A DNA stretch of 64,000 nucleotides, taken from assembly GCF_001295845.1 (NCBI RefSeq), contig NZ_LJIC01000015.1, forward strand, positions 173,834 through 237,833. Direction: 5' to 3'. This DNA is from Rhodopseudomonas sp. AAP120. GTDB lineage: Bacteria; Pseudomonadota; Alphaproteobacteria; Rhizobiales; Xanthobacteraceae. The position numbers and the translations under genes were made by a program. Under the pieces are notes generated by a model. It was not told the origin of the DNA. It worked only from the letters and a program-made list of their open reading frames with translations, and made no database searches. Shown here in pieces: positions 15,604 through 23,759 of the stretch; positions within the stretch are counted from its first letter, which is position 1; the number at the start of each line of letters is the position of its first letter.

Positions 15604-17958
15604 TCAGAGCTGTGCGTCGAGCGTGATGTGGGCGCGTATGACGTCGTTGACTGTCGGCGCCGTGTTGGCGATGCCAACCCCGTTCTGCCCGGCAAAAGCG
15701 ATGATTGCCGTGCGATCCCCGCCATTCCATAGATAGCCGGCGGCGCCGGTATCCGGACTGTAGACCACCCCCGTCGGGCCGGAGCGCATCGCCGGGGTCA
15801 GCGGGAACTGCGCATAGCCGGCAACGGCTGAACCAGTCCACGACACTGAACCGGCTAAGTTCCCGGCCGTACCGGGCGCGACGTCGTAATCGTAGGTCTT
15901 AAACCAGTAGCGCTGCGCGCGCATCAGCTCCTCGGCCCAAGTTCGCCCGATGAACGGTGCGTTGGCGAGGTCGCAGGTTTCCGTGCCGGCGAGCGGCGCC
16001 GCCAATACCACGGTGAAGGTAGCGTTAGAGGTCGCCGCAAGGTTGGTCTGCGCCGAGGTCGCCATGATCTCGGCGCCCTGCCAAGCGTCGGCGGTGCCCT
16101 GCAGCGCCGATCCGGCCGCGAGCGTGATCGAGAGGTTGAGCCCGGCCGCGTTGTTGGTCAGCCACGTGCCCGAAGTGTCGCCGGGAAACGAGGTCTGGCC
16201 AGCGCCGGGCGCCCCGGCGAAGCTGACGAAGGTCCAGGTGTTCGCCGCCAGCGTGAACGTCTTGACGATCGAGCGGTTGCCCGCAGCATTCGACAGCTCG
16301 ACCGCGAAGGTGCCGGAGATGCTCGATAGCAAGTACAGCGCCAGCGACAGCGGATTAGCGCCGACTGCGCCGAAACCGAGCTGCGCACAATTACGTCCCT
16401 CGATCGACTGCCGCAACTGCAGATAGTCGCCGCTCCCGAGTGAACTTTGAGTGGTGGTCACAGTGATCTGCGTGCCGCCGACAAATCCGGCGAGACCAGC
16501 CATCGCAAGCCCCTGGCCAGACACGCGCAGGCTGCCCTTAGCGCGTACTTTCCATCCGTCGGTGATGTAGGCCTCTACTCCGGCGGTCGCGCCGATATTG
16601 CCGACGACGGCGGTGCCGTTTTTCTGCGCCAGGCGATGGAATGGGTTCAGTGCCAGCACCAGCGGCGCGGCCGCCGCGATCGAGGCGCCCATGATCTTGG
16701 CGCGCAGGCCGGTCGCATCCGACGACAGCTTGGCTGGGCTGACCGCGCCGTCGGCGACGGCGGCGCCCGCGGTCGAGGCGATCAGCAGCCAGCGCGAGAC
16801 ACCGCTGTCGTAGCGCAGCGTCGCGCTCTGGTATTGCGACAGCGGCACGTCGGCGCCGAACGAGAAGCGGTTCGCCGCGGCCGACGACGCCGAGGCGTCT
16901 TTCAGCGTCAGCGTCGCCGCAGCCATGTTGACGATCACGATCTCGCGGCCGAGGCGCCCGCCAGCCAGGCCGGTAATGTCCAGCACTGTCGTCGGCGAGA
17001 GAAGGAAGGTCGATGCCGCTCCGCCGCCGGGCGGCGCATAGTCGTTCTGGCTCGCCGCGGGCGCGGCCGTTACCACGCCCGAGAAGGCGATGTCCTGCGG
17101 CAGATCGGTCAGCACCACATAGCTGCGCGACATCAGCACCCAGCGCGACAACGTACCGTCGTAGCGCAGCCGCACCTGCTCCATCGCCTTCAGCTTGATA
17201 TCGCTGCCGAACGAGAAGCGGTTCGCCGCGCTCGACGAATCGCTTTCGTCTTTCAGCGTGATCGTGCCGGAGCCCGACAGCATCTGCAGCACCAGCAGAC
17301 GGCCGTCGACCCCGGATGCGATGCCGGTGAGGTCGCGTGCTGTGTCGGCGGAGATCCGCAGCACCTGCGCGGTGTCGGCGCCGGCCGGCGCGTAGTTGTT
17401 GGTATTGGCGACGATCTGCGTCGGTGTCACCGACGATTGCAGAAACGATGTGGTGCCGGCCGGTTTCCAGGCGCTGCCGGTGTAGCGAAATAGCTTCTGA
17501 TCCTCATCACTGATCACGTATTGCCCGGCGGCCGGTGCGGTGAACGCCCACGCCACGGACGGCGACGGTGCCGAACAGGTCGCGATCTTGTTGGTTTGCC
17601 CGTTCCAGGCGTCGCTGGCGCCCGTCGGGACGATGTAGCTGTCGCCGACCGACGGCGTCGCCGGCGGCGCCGTGGTGACGCGCGAGAGGATCTTCGGGCA
17701 CAGGCCGAACAGCGCCAGCAGCGCCGCGTCGACCTTGGCTTTCTGCATCAGCCCGGCGGCGGTGACGTCGATCACGCTGGCGTTGTGGATGTGGGTCTGC
17801 TTCGAGAGCAGGATCGCCGGGTCGGTCCCGATATTGGCGCCGGTGCCGAGCCCGAGATCACCTGTGGTCGTGTTCATGAACGGCTCGCCGAGCGCCGGCG
17901 TGCGCGTGCCGAGCACAGCCGTGGTGTCGCGCCTGATCCTGAGAACGTGGCCGCTCAT
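15604..17958 (-). CDS. Tail fibre with DUF2793 domain
   Basis: 784 residues. An N-terminal tail-fibre-like section is followed by a DUF2793-type domain (about residues 97-170, from GDSYIVP to DEDQKLFRYTG). Two related repeats of about 85 residues (near 185-275 and 300-395) share DLTGxxxGR, LKD, ANRFSFGxD and LRYD. A glycine-rich receptor-binding end contains TWAEELMRAQRYWFKTYD. It probably contacts the host surface. The start overlaps the stop of the upstream fibre gene by ATGA. Confidence 0.8.
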   Translation of the reverse strand: MSGHVLRIRRDTTAVLGTRTPALGEPFMNTTTGDLGLGTGANIGTDPAILLSKQTHIHNASVIDVTAAGLMQKAKVDAALLALFGLCPKILSRVTTAPPATPSVGDSYIVPTGASDAWNGQTNKIATCSAPSPSVAWAFTAPAAGQYVISDEDQKLFRYTGSAWKPAGTTSFLQSSVTPTQIVANTNNYAPAGADTAQVLRISADTARDLTGIASGVDGRLLVLQMLSGSGTITLKDESDSSSAANRFSFGSDIKLKAMEQVRLRYDGTLSRWVLMSRSYVVLTDLPQDIAFSGVVTAAPAASQNDYAPPGGGAASTFLLSPTTVLDITGLAGGRLGREIVIVNMAAATLTLKDASASSAAANRFSFGADVPLSQYQSATLRYDSGVSRWLLIASTAGAAVADGAVSPAKLSSDATGLRAKIMGASIAAAAPLVLALNPFHRLAQKNGTAVVGNIGATAGVEAYITDGWKVRAKGSLRVSGQGLAMAGLAGFVGGTQITVTTTQSSLGSGDYLQLRQSIEGRNCAQLGFGAVGANPLSLALYLLSSISGTFAVELSNAAGNRSIVKTFTLAANTWTFVSFAGAPGAGQTSFPGDTSGTWLTNNAAGLNLSITLAAGSALQGTADAWQGAEIMATSAQTNLAATSNATFTVVLAAPLAGTETCDLANAPFIGRTWAEELMRAQRYWFKTYDYDVAPGTAGNLAGSVSWTGSAVAGYAQFPLTPAMRSGPTGVVYSPDTGAAGYLWNGGDRTAIIAFAGQNGVGIANTAPTVNDVIRAHITLDAQL

Positions 17959-18905
17959 GAGAAATCCCCATAGTCGGACGGCCCGGTGCCGTCATCCGCG
18001 CTGAAATCGCCGTAGTCAGTGTTCGCCAGCGCCTGCCCCCAATTGGCAGCCGCGGTTGCGAAGGCTTGCGCGGTGCCGGCCCAGCTCTTGGCGGAAGGAT
18101 GACCGGCGATCACGTCAGTCGGGCTTTCGGCCCATGCCTGCGCCGTGGCGGCGGAAGCCGTCGCGGCCGTTGCCTGCACCTGCGCGGCCGTCGCCGAGGC
18201 CGCGGCGGTTGCCAGCGCGGCGGAGGCGCCATCCATGTAGGTCTGAAACTGATCCTGTAGCCCCGTGATCTGGGCGCCGAACGACGCGGTCGCGTCCGAA
18301 ATCAGCGCCTGACACGCCGCCAAGGTAGCGTTGAAGCCGCTCTGCGCCGAGGCGATCATTCCGGACAGCGTCGCAGCTGCTCCGTCGAACAGCGCCTGCA
18401 GATTGTCGATGCCGAGGTTCGCGGCAGCCCACGCCATGGTGATGAAATCGCGCGGGCCGCGCGGGGCGGCGCCGGCCACATTGAGAGCCGAACCGTAGTC
18501 GATCCGCCCGGTCTCGCCTTCGGGCAGATCGACCGTTACTGGATGGTCCCGCCTTGCTTCCGCCGAGCGCATCGCGGCGGCGTCGTGCAGGCGCGTGTGA
18601 ATGCTGGGATTGAATGATTTGAGGTTCGCGAAGTCGGTGTCCTGCTGCGCGGGGGTGTGGCGCGACAGGATCACCCTGCCGGGCGCCGCCGGCATCGCCA
18701 GCGGCACAGCCGAAATCGCGCCCGTGATCGGGTCGCGCAGGATCTTGATCTGGGTGTCGCGGACGAGATCGGAGACGACGCCCGCGGCGTTGCGATAGCG
18801 CGCCGCGACGTGCAGCGCATCGTTGGCAACGAAGCCGGCAGCGAACGAGGTCTGCCCGCCGGTCCAGATCAATTCGCTGTAGCAGCGTTCGGTGTTGACG
18901 GTCAT
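17955..18905 (-). CDS. Tail fibre N-terminal/adaptor protein
   Basis: 316 residues. The front part (to about 150) resembles the virion-attachment head of T7-like fibres; an Ala-rich helical section (ATAAAS...ATAATASAATAQAWAES) follows, typical of fibre shafts, and the end repeats DYGDFS twice. ATGA overlap with the next gene suggests a two-piece fibre: adaptor here, receptor-binding part in the 784-residue product. The assignment rests on composition and position. Confidence 0.65.
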   Translation of the reverse strand: MTVNTERCYSELIWTGGQTSFAAGFVANDALHVAARYRNAAGVVSDLVRDTQIKILRDPITGAISAVPLAMPAAPGRVILSRHTPAQQDTDFANLKSFNPSIHTRLHDAAAMRSAEARRDHPVTVDLPEGETGRIDYGSALNVAGAAPRGPRDFITMAWAAANLGIDNLQALFDGAAATLSGMIASAQSGFNATLAACQALISDATASFGAQITGLQDQFQTYMDGASAALATAAASATAAQVQATAATASAATAQAWAESPTDVIAGHPSAKSWAGTAQAFATAAANWGQALANTDYGDFSADDGTGPSDYGDFS

Positions 18906-18958
18906 CGGCCCTGCTCCGCGGCAGACCTTACGGTCCGCCGGCCGCCGTCAACCGGCCG

Positions 18959-21388
18959 TCAGCGCTGGCCAATCGCGGCGGCGAAGCTGGGCGCGCGCTG
19001 CGGCGCCAGCTCGCCCTGTCGGAACCAATACTCCTGCCGATATTCTTTCATCGCCCGCGCCTCTCGGCGGGCGAAACTTTGCGCGTAGTTCGGGTCGATC
19101 GCGCGCTGGAGCTGGTCGAACAGCAGCCGGTCTGTCGCGAGCCGCGAAAACCAAAGGTTCTGCCCCGGCGTGAGGTGCCTGGCGAGTTGGATGCCTTGCC
19201 CGATCGCGCCCTCGCTGCCCTTCGCCAGCGCGGCCCCGAACCGTCCGGCGTCGTCGATAATGCCGCCGAGCGGTCCGGAGAACTTTCCGGTGATCGAGCG
19301 GTCGGCCGCGCCGGTAACGCCGCCGATCAGGTCGCCGTAGAAACCGAGCCCGCCACCCTGTGTCGATGCCTGCCACCAGAATTTCGGATTGCTCATGTCG
19401 ACCGGGTCGCGCCCCTGAAGGATCTGCCGGGCCTGTACGATCGCGGCGCCGGCGAGGATGTGCGAAATGTAGAACAGCGCGTTGTTCATGGCCCGGTTGC
19501 CGGCGACGCCGTCGCGGATCGCCAGCGCGTGCATGTGGGTGGCGATCATCGTCATCGAGAAGCTTTGGAACATCGTCAGCGAGCGCGACACCTCGCCGAG
19601 GAAGGTGCCGGATCGCGAGCCCTGCGTGGTGACGCCACGCACACGAGCGTCCGGCTCCAGCACCGCCAGCGCTCTTTCCTCGAGGACGGCTTCGTACAGC
19701 TTGCGCACCGCTTCGTCCGACGTCGCCCGGCTGCTGTCGAAGAACGTCGCGCCCTTGATCTCGAACGGCGGCAGCGCCCGCAGATGATCCCATTCGGCGG
19801 CACTGATCCTTGCGCGGTCGAGCAGGCCTCGGAACGCAGGCTCCAGATCGGCGTAGCCGCGATCGGACTGCCGGGCGATGAAGCCCAGCATTTCCATCGT
19901 GAAGGCCTTCTTGACGCCTTCGGTCCAGGCCGTCAGCCCCGAGGCGCGGATGACGAAATCCGTGGTCTTGCGCATCAGCTCCGGGGTGGCGAGCTGGTCG
20001 GCGTAGCGCACCGTCGACACCGCATGATCGCTGACGGCATGGCCGGTGATCAGCAGCCGGGCGGCATCCTCCTGCATCTTCGGGTTCTCGGCGAAGATCG
20101 CTTCAACCGCGCGTTTCAGCACCGCGCCGCCGTCCATGCCGTTGTAGCGCGCCGCCAGCAGAGTGGTCAGGCTGTCGCCGATCGTCGCCGGCACCACGGC
20201 GGAGCCGAGCGAGGAAGCCGCCATCAGCGACCGCGCCGAGCCTAGCACGCTGCCCCAGAACTGATTGTCGACGCCGTTGGCGCGGCCGTTCAGCACCGCA
20301 TAGGTGCGCTCGATCGCGCCCGCGCTTTCCATGCCCAGCATTCGCGCCGGCCGCAGCCCGGATTGGCCGGGCTTGCCGAGCGCTTCCCACTGCCGCGCAT
20401 TCTTCGTCAGCATCGCCACGGTCGCGGCGTGCTGCGGCCCCAGCACGTCGACCAGAGCCGCTTCGCGCGCCATCGCGCCGAGGTGGCCGGACAGCGTCGA
20501 TAGGATGTCCTGCCCCTGCCCGTATTTGTCCTGTAGCGCCATGAAGGCGTCGCGGCCCTCGGTGCCGGCCTGAAAGTGGAACGTCCGCATCTCCTTGGAG
20601 AACGCCGGCGCCGAGCCGGCCTCGGTGATGACGTCTCGCACCGCCTTGTCGAGCAGCGCGCCTATGCGGTCCGGGCTGGTTGCGAATTCGAGCCGCTCTT
20701 TGTCGAAGACTTTCAGCCCGCCGCGCTCGACCGCGTTCTGCAGATCGCGGCGGAATTCCTCGCCCATGCCGAAGCGGCGGACACGGTCGGCGCTCCAAAA
20801 CTGCGGGAGCCGCCAGTTCTCCATCTCCTCGAAGATCTTGCCGGCGCTCTGCACGTACTTGACGCCCCAATCGGTTGCCGCCGTCCAGCCTTCGGCCGCG
20901 GCCTTGGCGACCGGATCACCGGTCGACACGCCGAACAGTTCCGACACCATGTTGCGGATGCCGGCAGTGTTCTGTTTCAACCCGGCAAACGATGATTTGT
21001 AAGCTTCCATACCGGCGTTGAACTTCGAGAACAGCATCTCGCGAAGCGCCTGCGCCCGGGTGTCGACATTACCGCCGCCCTGCCGGTAGATGTCCCGCGT
21101 CAGCACCGCCATCGCGCCGGCCGCCGGCCCGAACGGATGTTCCATTTGCAGCCGCTCGGCGTCGGTCTGGCGCTTCACCTGCAACGCAACCGCGTTCTTC
21201 TTTTGCCGGCTCTGCGCCATCATCTCGCGCGCCGCCTGCAATGCCGCCGCCGCATCGGCGCGGGCCGGCGGCATGTCGAGCGAGAATTTGCCCTGATACC
21301 GCCGCCACAACGCCTCTGCCGCCGCCGCTTGCTCCTTTGTGGCCCGCCCCTGTTTGACGATTTTGGCGAGGCAATCCTTGATGCTCAT
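18959..21388 (-). CDS. Large internal virion protein
   Basis: 809 residues, mostly helical, without cleavable signal or enzyme motif. The position, after the transglycosylase and ART-like proteins and before the fibres, fits the ejected internal proteins of T7-like phages, which line the DNA path through the envelope. Hydrophobic stretches around MAASSLGSAVVPATIG and ALFYISHILAGAAIV could meet the membrane. The ATG at 21388 lies five bases after the upstream stop. Confidence 0.65.
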   Translation of the reverse strand: MSIKDCLAKIVKQGRATKEQAAAAEALWRRYQGKFSLDMPPARADAAAALQAAREMMAQSRQKKNAVALQVKRQTDAERLQMEHPFGPAAGAMAVLTRDIYRQGGGNVDTRAQALREMLFSKFNAGMEAYKSSFAGLKQNTAGIRNMVSELFGVSTGDPVAKAAAEGWTAATDWGVKYVQSAGKIFEEMENWRLPQFWSADRVRRFGMGEEFRRDLQNAVERGGLKVFDKERLEFATSPDRIGALLDKAVRDVITEAGSAPAFSKEMRTFHFQAGTEGRDAFMALQDKYGQGQDILSTLSGHLGAMAREAALVDVLGPQHAATVAMLTKNARQWEALGKPGQSGLRPARMLGMESAGAIERTYAVLNGRANGVDNQFWGSVLGSARSLMAASSLGSAVVPATIGDSLTTLLAARYNGMDGGAVLKRAVEAIFAENPKMQEDAARLLITGHAVSDHAVSTVRYADQLATPELMRKTTDFVIRASGLTAWTEGVKKAFTMEMLGFIARQSDRGYADLEPAFRGLLDRARISAAEWDHLRALPPFEIKGATFFDSSRATSDEAVRKLYEAVLEERALAVLEPDARVRGVTTQGSRSGTFLGEVSRSLTMFQSFSMTMIATHMHALAIRDGVAGNRAMNNALFYISHILAGAAIVQARQILQGRDPVDMSNPKFWWQASTQGGGLGFYGDLIGGVTGAADRSITGKFSGPLGGIIDDAGRFGAALAKGSEGAIGQGIQLARHLTPGQNLWFSRLATDRLLFDQLQRAIDPNYAQSFARREARAMKEYRQEYWFRQGELAPQRAPSFAAAIGQR

Positions 21389-21392
21389 CCGA

Positions 21393-23759
21393 TTACTCCG
21401 CTGCCATCAGCCCGGTCGCGCAGGCCTGCAATTCCTTGCCGAGCCCGTCGATCGCATCGAGCTCGTCCATCACCTGTTCGAGCGGCCGGGCGTCTAACCG
21501 ATAGCTGCCGTCGTCGAGCCGCACGGCTTCGGTATAGACGGCATCCGGACGCGACACCCGGAAGCGGTCGAGATCGCGTAGCACCGCACTTTCGGTCTCC
21601 GGATCGGCGGCCAGCTTCGCGACCTCCTCGGGCGATAGGTCGCGGGCAGCGGGCGCACCGACCCGCGGCTGTTGCGGCACCGTGTCAGGTTCGAGCCGGA
21701 AGCCGGCCCGGATGTTATTCGGGTCGTAGATCGCCACTTCGGCGCCGCCAGACGCACTGTAGCCGTCGACGCCGCGACGCTTCCAAAACTCGCGGGCGTA
21801 TTCAGCGCCACTCATGTCACGGCCCCACGGCTCGCGCATGCGGGCATCGGTCAGGGCGTGCTTGAGCTTTCCGAGCAAGATGCCGGCCGGCGCCATCGGG
21901 CCGGACCCGTCCGAATTCAGCCGGACCATCGTCTCCGGCGTCACGATGTTGCCGCGGACATGCCACGGCCCGAGCAATTCGCCGCCGCGACCGGGGCCAT
22001 AGAATTCGGCGCCCGACTTGCTCGCGCTGAGATAGACCGCCGGCCCGAGCACGTCGTTACTCTGCGCGCTATCCCTGAATTCGGTGAACTTGCCGCGCGT
22101 GGTCCCGTGCCAGAATTCCCGCGTCGTATCGAACGCGGCATCGACGGCACCGCGCGCCGCAGCGTCAGCGGCAGGCGTAGGCGCTGGCGCACTCTTTCGC
22201 TCGTAGCGCACCGAACCATCCGGCAGATCAGCACGGATGAACTCTGCATCGAAACGGGAGCGCATCGACGGCTTCAGCGGCAGTTTCACACCGGGCTGCA
22301 ACTCGATTGCGTTGATCGCACCGCTCGCAATCGCATTGACGCGATATTCCCGCCCCGTCAGATCGCCGGTGCCTGGTTTGCGATGCTCGATCGCGGAAAC
22401 GAGGTTGCCCGAAAACTCGATCTTGACGCCCGAACCACCTTGACCGATCGCGATGTCCTTGTTGTCGGCTACGAAAATGTTCGACGTCCAAACGCCATCG
22501 ACATAGTTTGTCGCATCTTCGGCAAACAACTTTGCCGCGGCATCCGGCGATGTTTCGTGCCAGACCGTCTTGCCGAGCAGCGGCGTCGTCTCGAAACTTG
22601 AAGGCCCGATAGAAACCCGCTCGCGGATAGCGCGCGGCGCGACCGGAAACGGAGCCGCATCCGTCGCCCCCATCGCCGCGCGTTCTTCCGGCGAAGCCTC
22701 CGCAAGCCGACGCTCCCAATAGCTCGCCGCATCTTCGCCAGCCTGCGGCATCGCATCGAACCGCTCGACGTCGGGCATGTCGGCGTGACTAAGCGGGCGA
22801 TAGTCGCGCTCGGCGGCCAGCGCCAGGTCGTCGATCGTCCGCGCGCCGGACGCCGTCGCCAGATCGCCGACATGCGCTGCCGGGAAGGCGTCGCCGGCCG
22901 TCACGCGCTCGCCCTTGGCCAGCGCCGTCAGCGCTTCGCTGACAGCGTCGCGGTGTGCCGCCTCGCCTGCTACTGTCGGGAACGGGTTGCCGGCAGCGAG
23001 CTGGGCTTCCGACGTCGCGACGTTCAGATCGTCGCGCGCCTCGGTCAGCAGCGGCCGGCGGCCGGCGCCGAGCAGCTTGCCCAGCGCGCCGAAGGCGCCG
23101 CCGATCGCGCCGCCCATCGCGGCGGCGCCGGCGATCTCGCCGGGGATCTCGCGCGACGATCCGGGCACCGCCGCCTCGCGCGCCTGAAACGACGACGCCG
23201 CGTTGATCGCCTCGGTGCCGGCGGCGAGCCCGGCGAATTCGGCGGCGCGCAGCAGGATGCCCGCCTCGCCGAGCCCGAGCGGAAGCGTCGCCAGCGTCAC
23301 CGGGTCGGCGATGCCGCCCCACAGCGTTCCGAGCACGGTGCCGGCGGTGCCGCCCCACGTCGTCTCGCGTTTGTCGAGCGCCTTGGCGTCGTCATGGGCG
23401 GCAGCCATCCGCCGCCGCGTCATGGTCGCAATATCGTCTTCCGACAGCGGCAGCCAGCCGCCCTCCGGGTCCTTGTCGGCGATCTCGCCGATCTTCTTGT
23501 TGAGATCGTCCAGCGTCACCGCGCCGCCTAGGCCGTACAGCGGGAGCTGCACCCCGGCGCGCGCCTTGACGTCGTCGTAATAGCTCGCCAGCGCGCGCTC
23601 CCGCGCGTTGCTCTCGGCGAGCGCGCTGTTCCATTCCGAGGCGCGGCGCCAGGCGATATCCAGCGTCTCGCCGAAACCTGCCGGCAGATCGGCCGCCAAA
23701 TGCCGGGAAGCGTCGGCCAGCACCGCATCCTGCGTTCCGCCGAACAGATCGAGGCTCAT
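21393..23759 (-). CDS. Internal virion protein with ADP-ribosyltransferase-like domains
   Basis: 788 residues from ATG 23759, overlapping the upstream stop (ATGA). The N-terminal 270 residues are helical with a glycine-rich hydrophobic run (GEIAGAAAMGGAIGGAFGAL). Two later blocks resemble the ART fold: one begins KTVWHETS near residue 398, the other FWHGTT with His551 and GPAVYLS with Tyr576, followed by EFYGPG, an H-Y-[E/Q] type arrangement. If ejected with the DNA, it could modify host proteins at once, as T4 Alt does. The catalytic Glu is not assigned with confidence. Confidence 0.65.
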   Translation of the reverse strand: MSLDLFGGTQDAVLADASRHLAADLPAGFGETLDIAWRRASEWNSALAESNARERALASYYDDVKARAGVQLPLYGLGGAVTLDDLNKKIGEIADKDPEGGWLPLSEDDIATMTRRRMAAAHDDAKALDKRETTWGGTAGTVLGTLWGGIADPVTLATLPLGLGEAGILLRAAEFAGLAAGTEAINAASSFQAREAAVPGSSREIPGEIAGAAAMGGAIGGAFGALGKLLGAGRRPLLTEARDDLNVATSEAQLAAGNPFPTVAGEAAHRDAVSEALTALAKGERVTAGDAFPAAHVGDLATASGARTIDDLALAAERDYRPLSHADMPDVERFDAMPQAGEDAASYWERRLAEASPEERAAMGATDAAPFPVAPRAIRERVSIGPSSFETTPLLGKTVWHETSPDAAAKLFAEDATNYVDGVWTSNIFVADNKDIAIGQGGSGVKIEFSGNLVSAIEHRKPGTGDLTGREYRVNAIASGAINAIELQPGVKLPLKPSMRSRFDAEFIRADLPDGSVRYERKSAPAPTPAADAAARGAVDAAFDTTREFWHGTTRGKFTEFRDSAQSNDVLGPAVYLSASKSGAEFYGPGRGGELLGPWHVRGNIVTPETMVRLNSDGSGPMAPAGILLGKLKHALTDARMREPWGRDMSGAEYAREFWKRRGVDGYSASGGAEVAIYDPNNIRAGFRLEPDTVPQQPRVGAPAARDLSPEEVAKLAADPETESAVLRDLDRFRVSRPDAVYTEAVRLDDGSYRLDARPLEQVMDELDAIDGLGKELQACATGLMAAE

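Noticed and set aside
14302..15732. Long plus-strand frame opposite holin and endolysin genes
   Set aside because: Arg/His-rich shadow of the minus-strand lysis genes; no ribosome site or recognisable domain. Similar shadows at 24617-26065, 32013-33347, 33637-35127, 42325-44355, 45228-46661 and 57677-59722 were dropped for the same reason.
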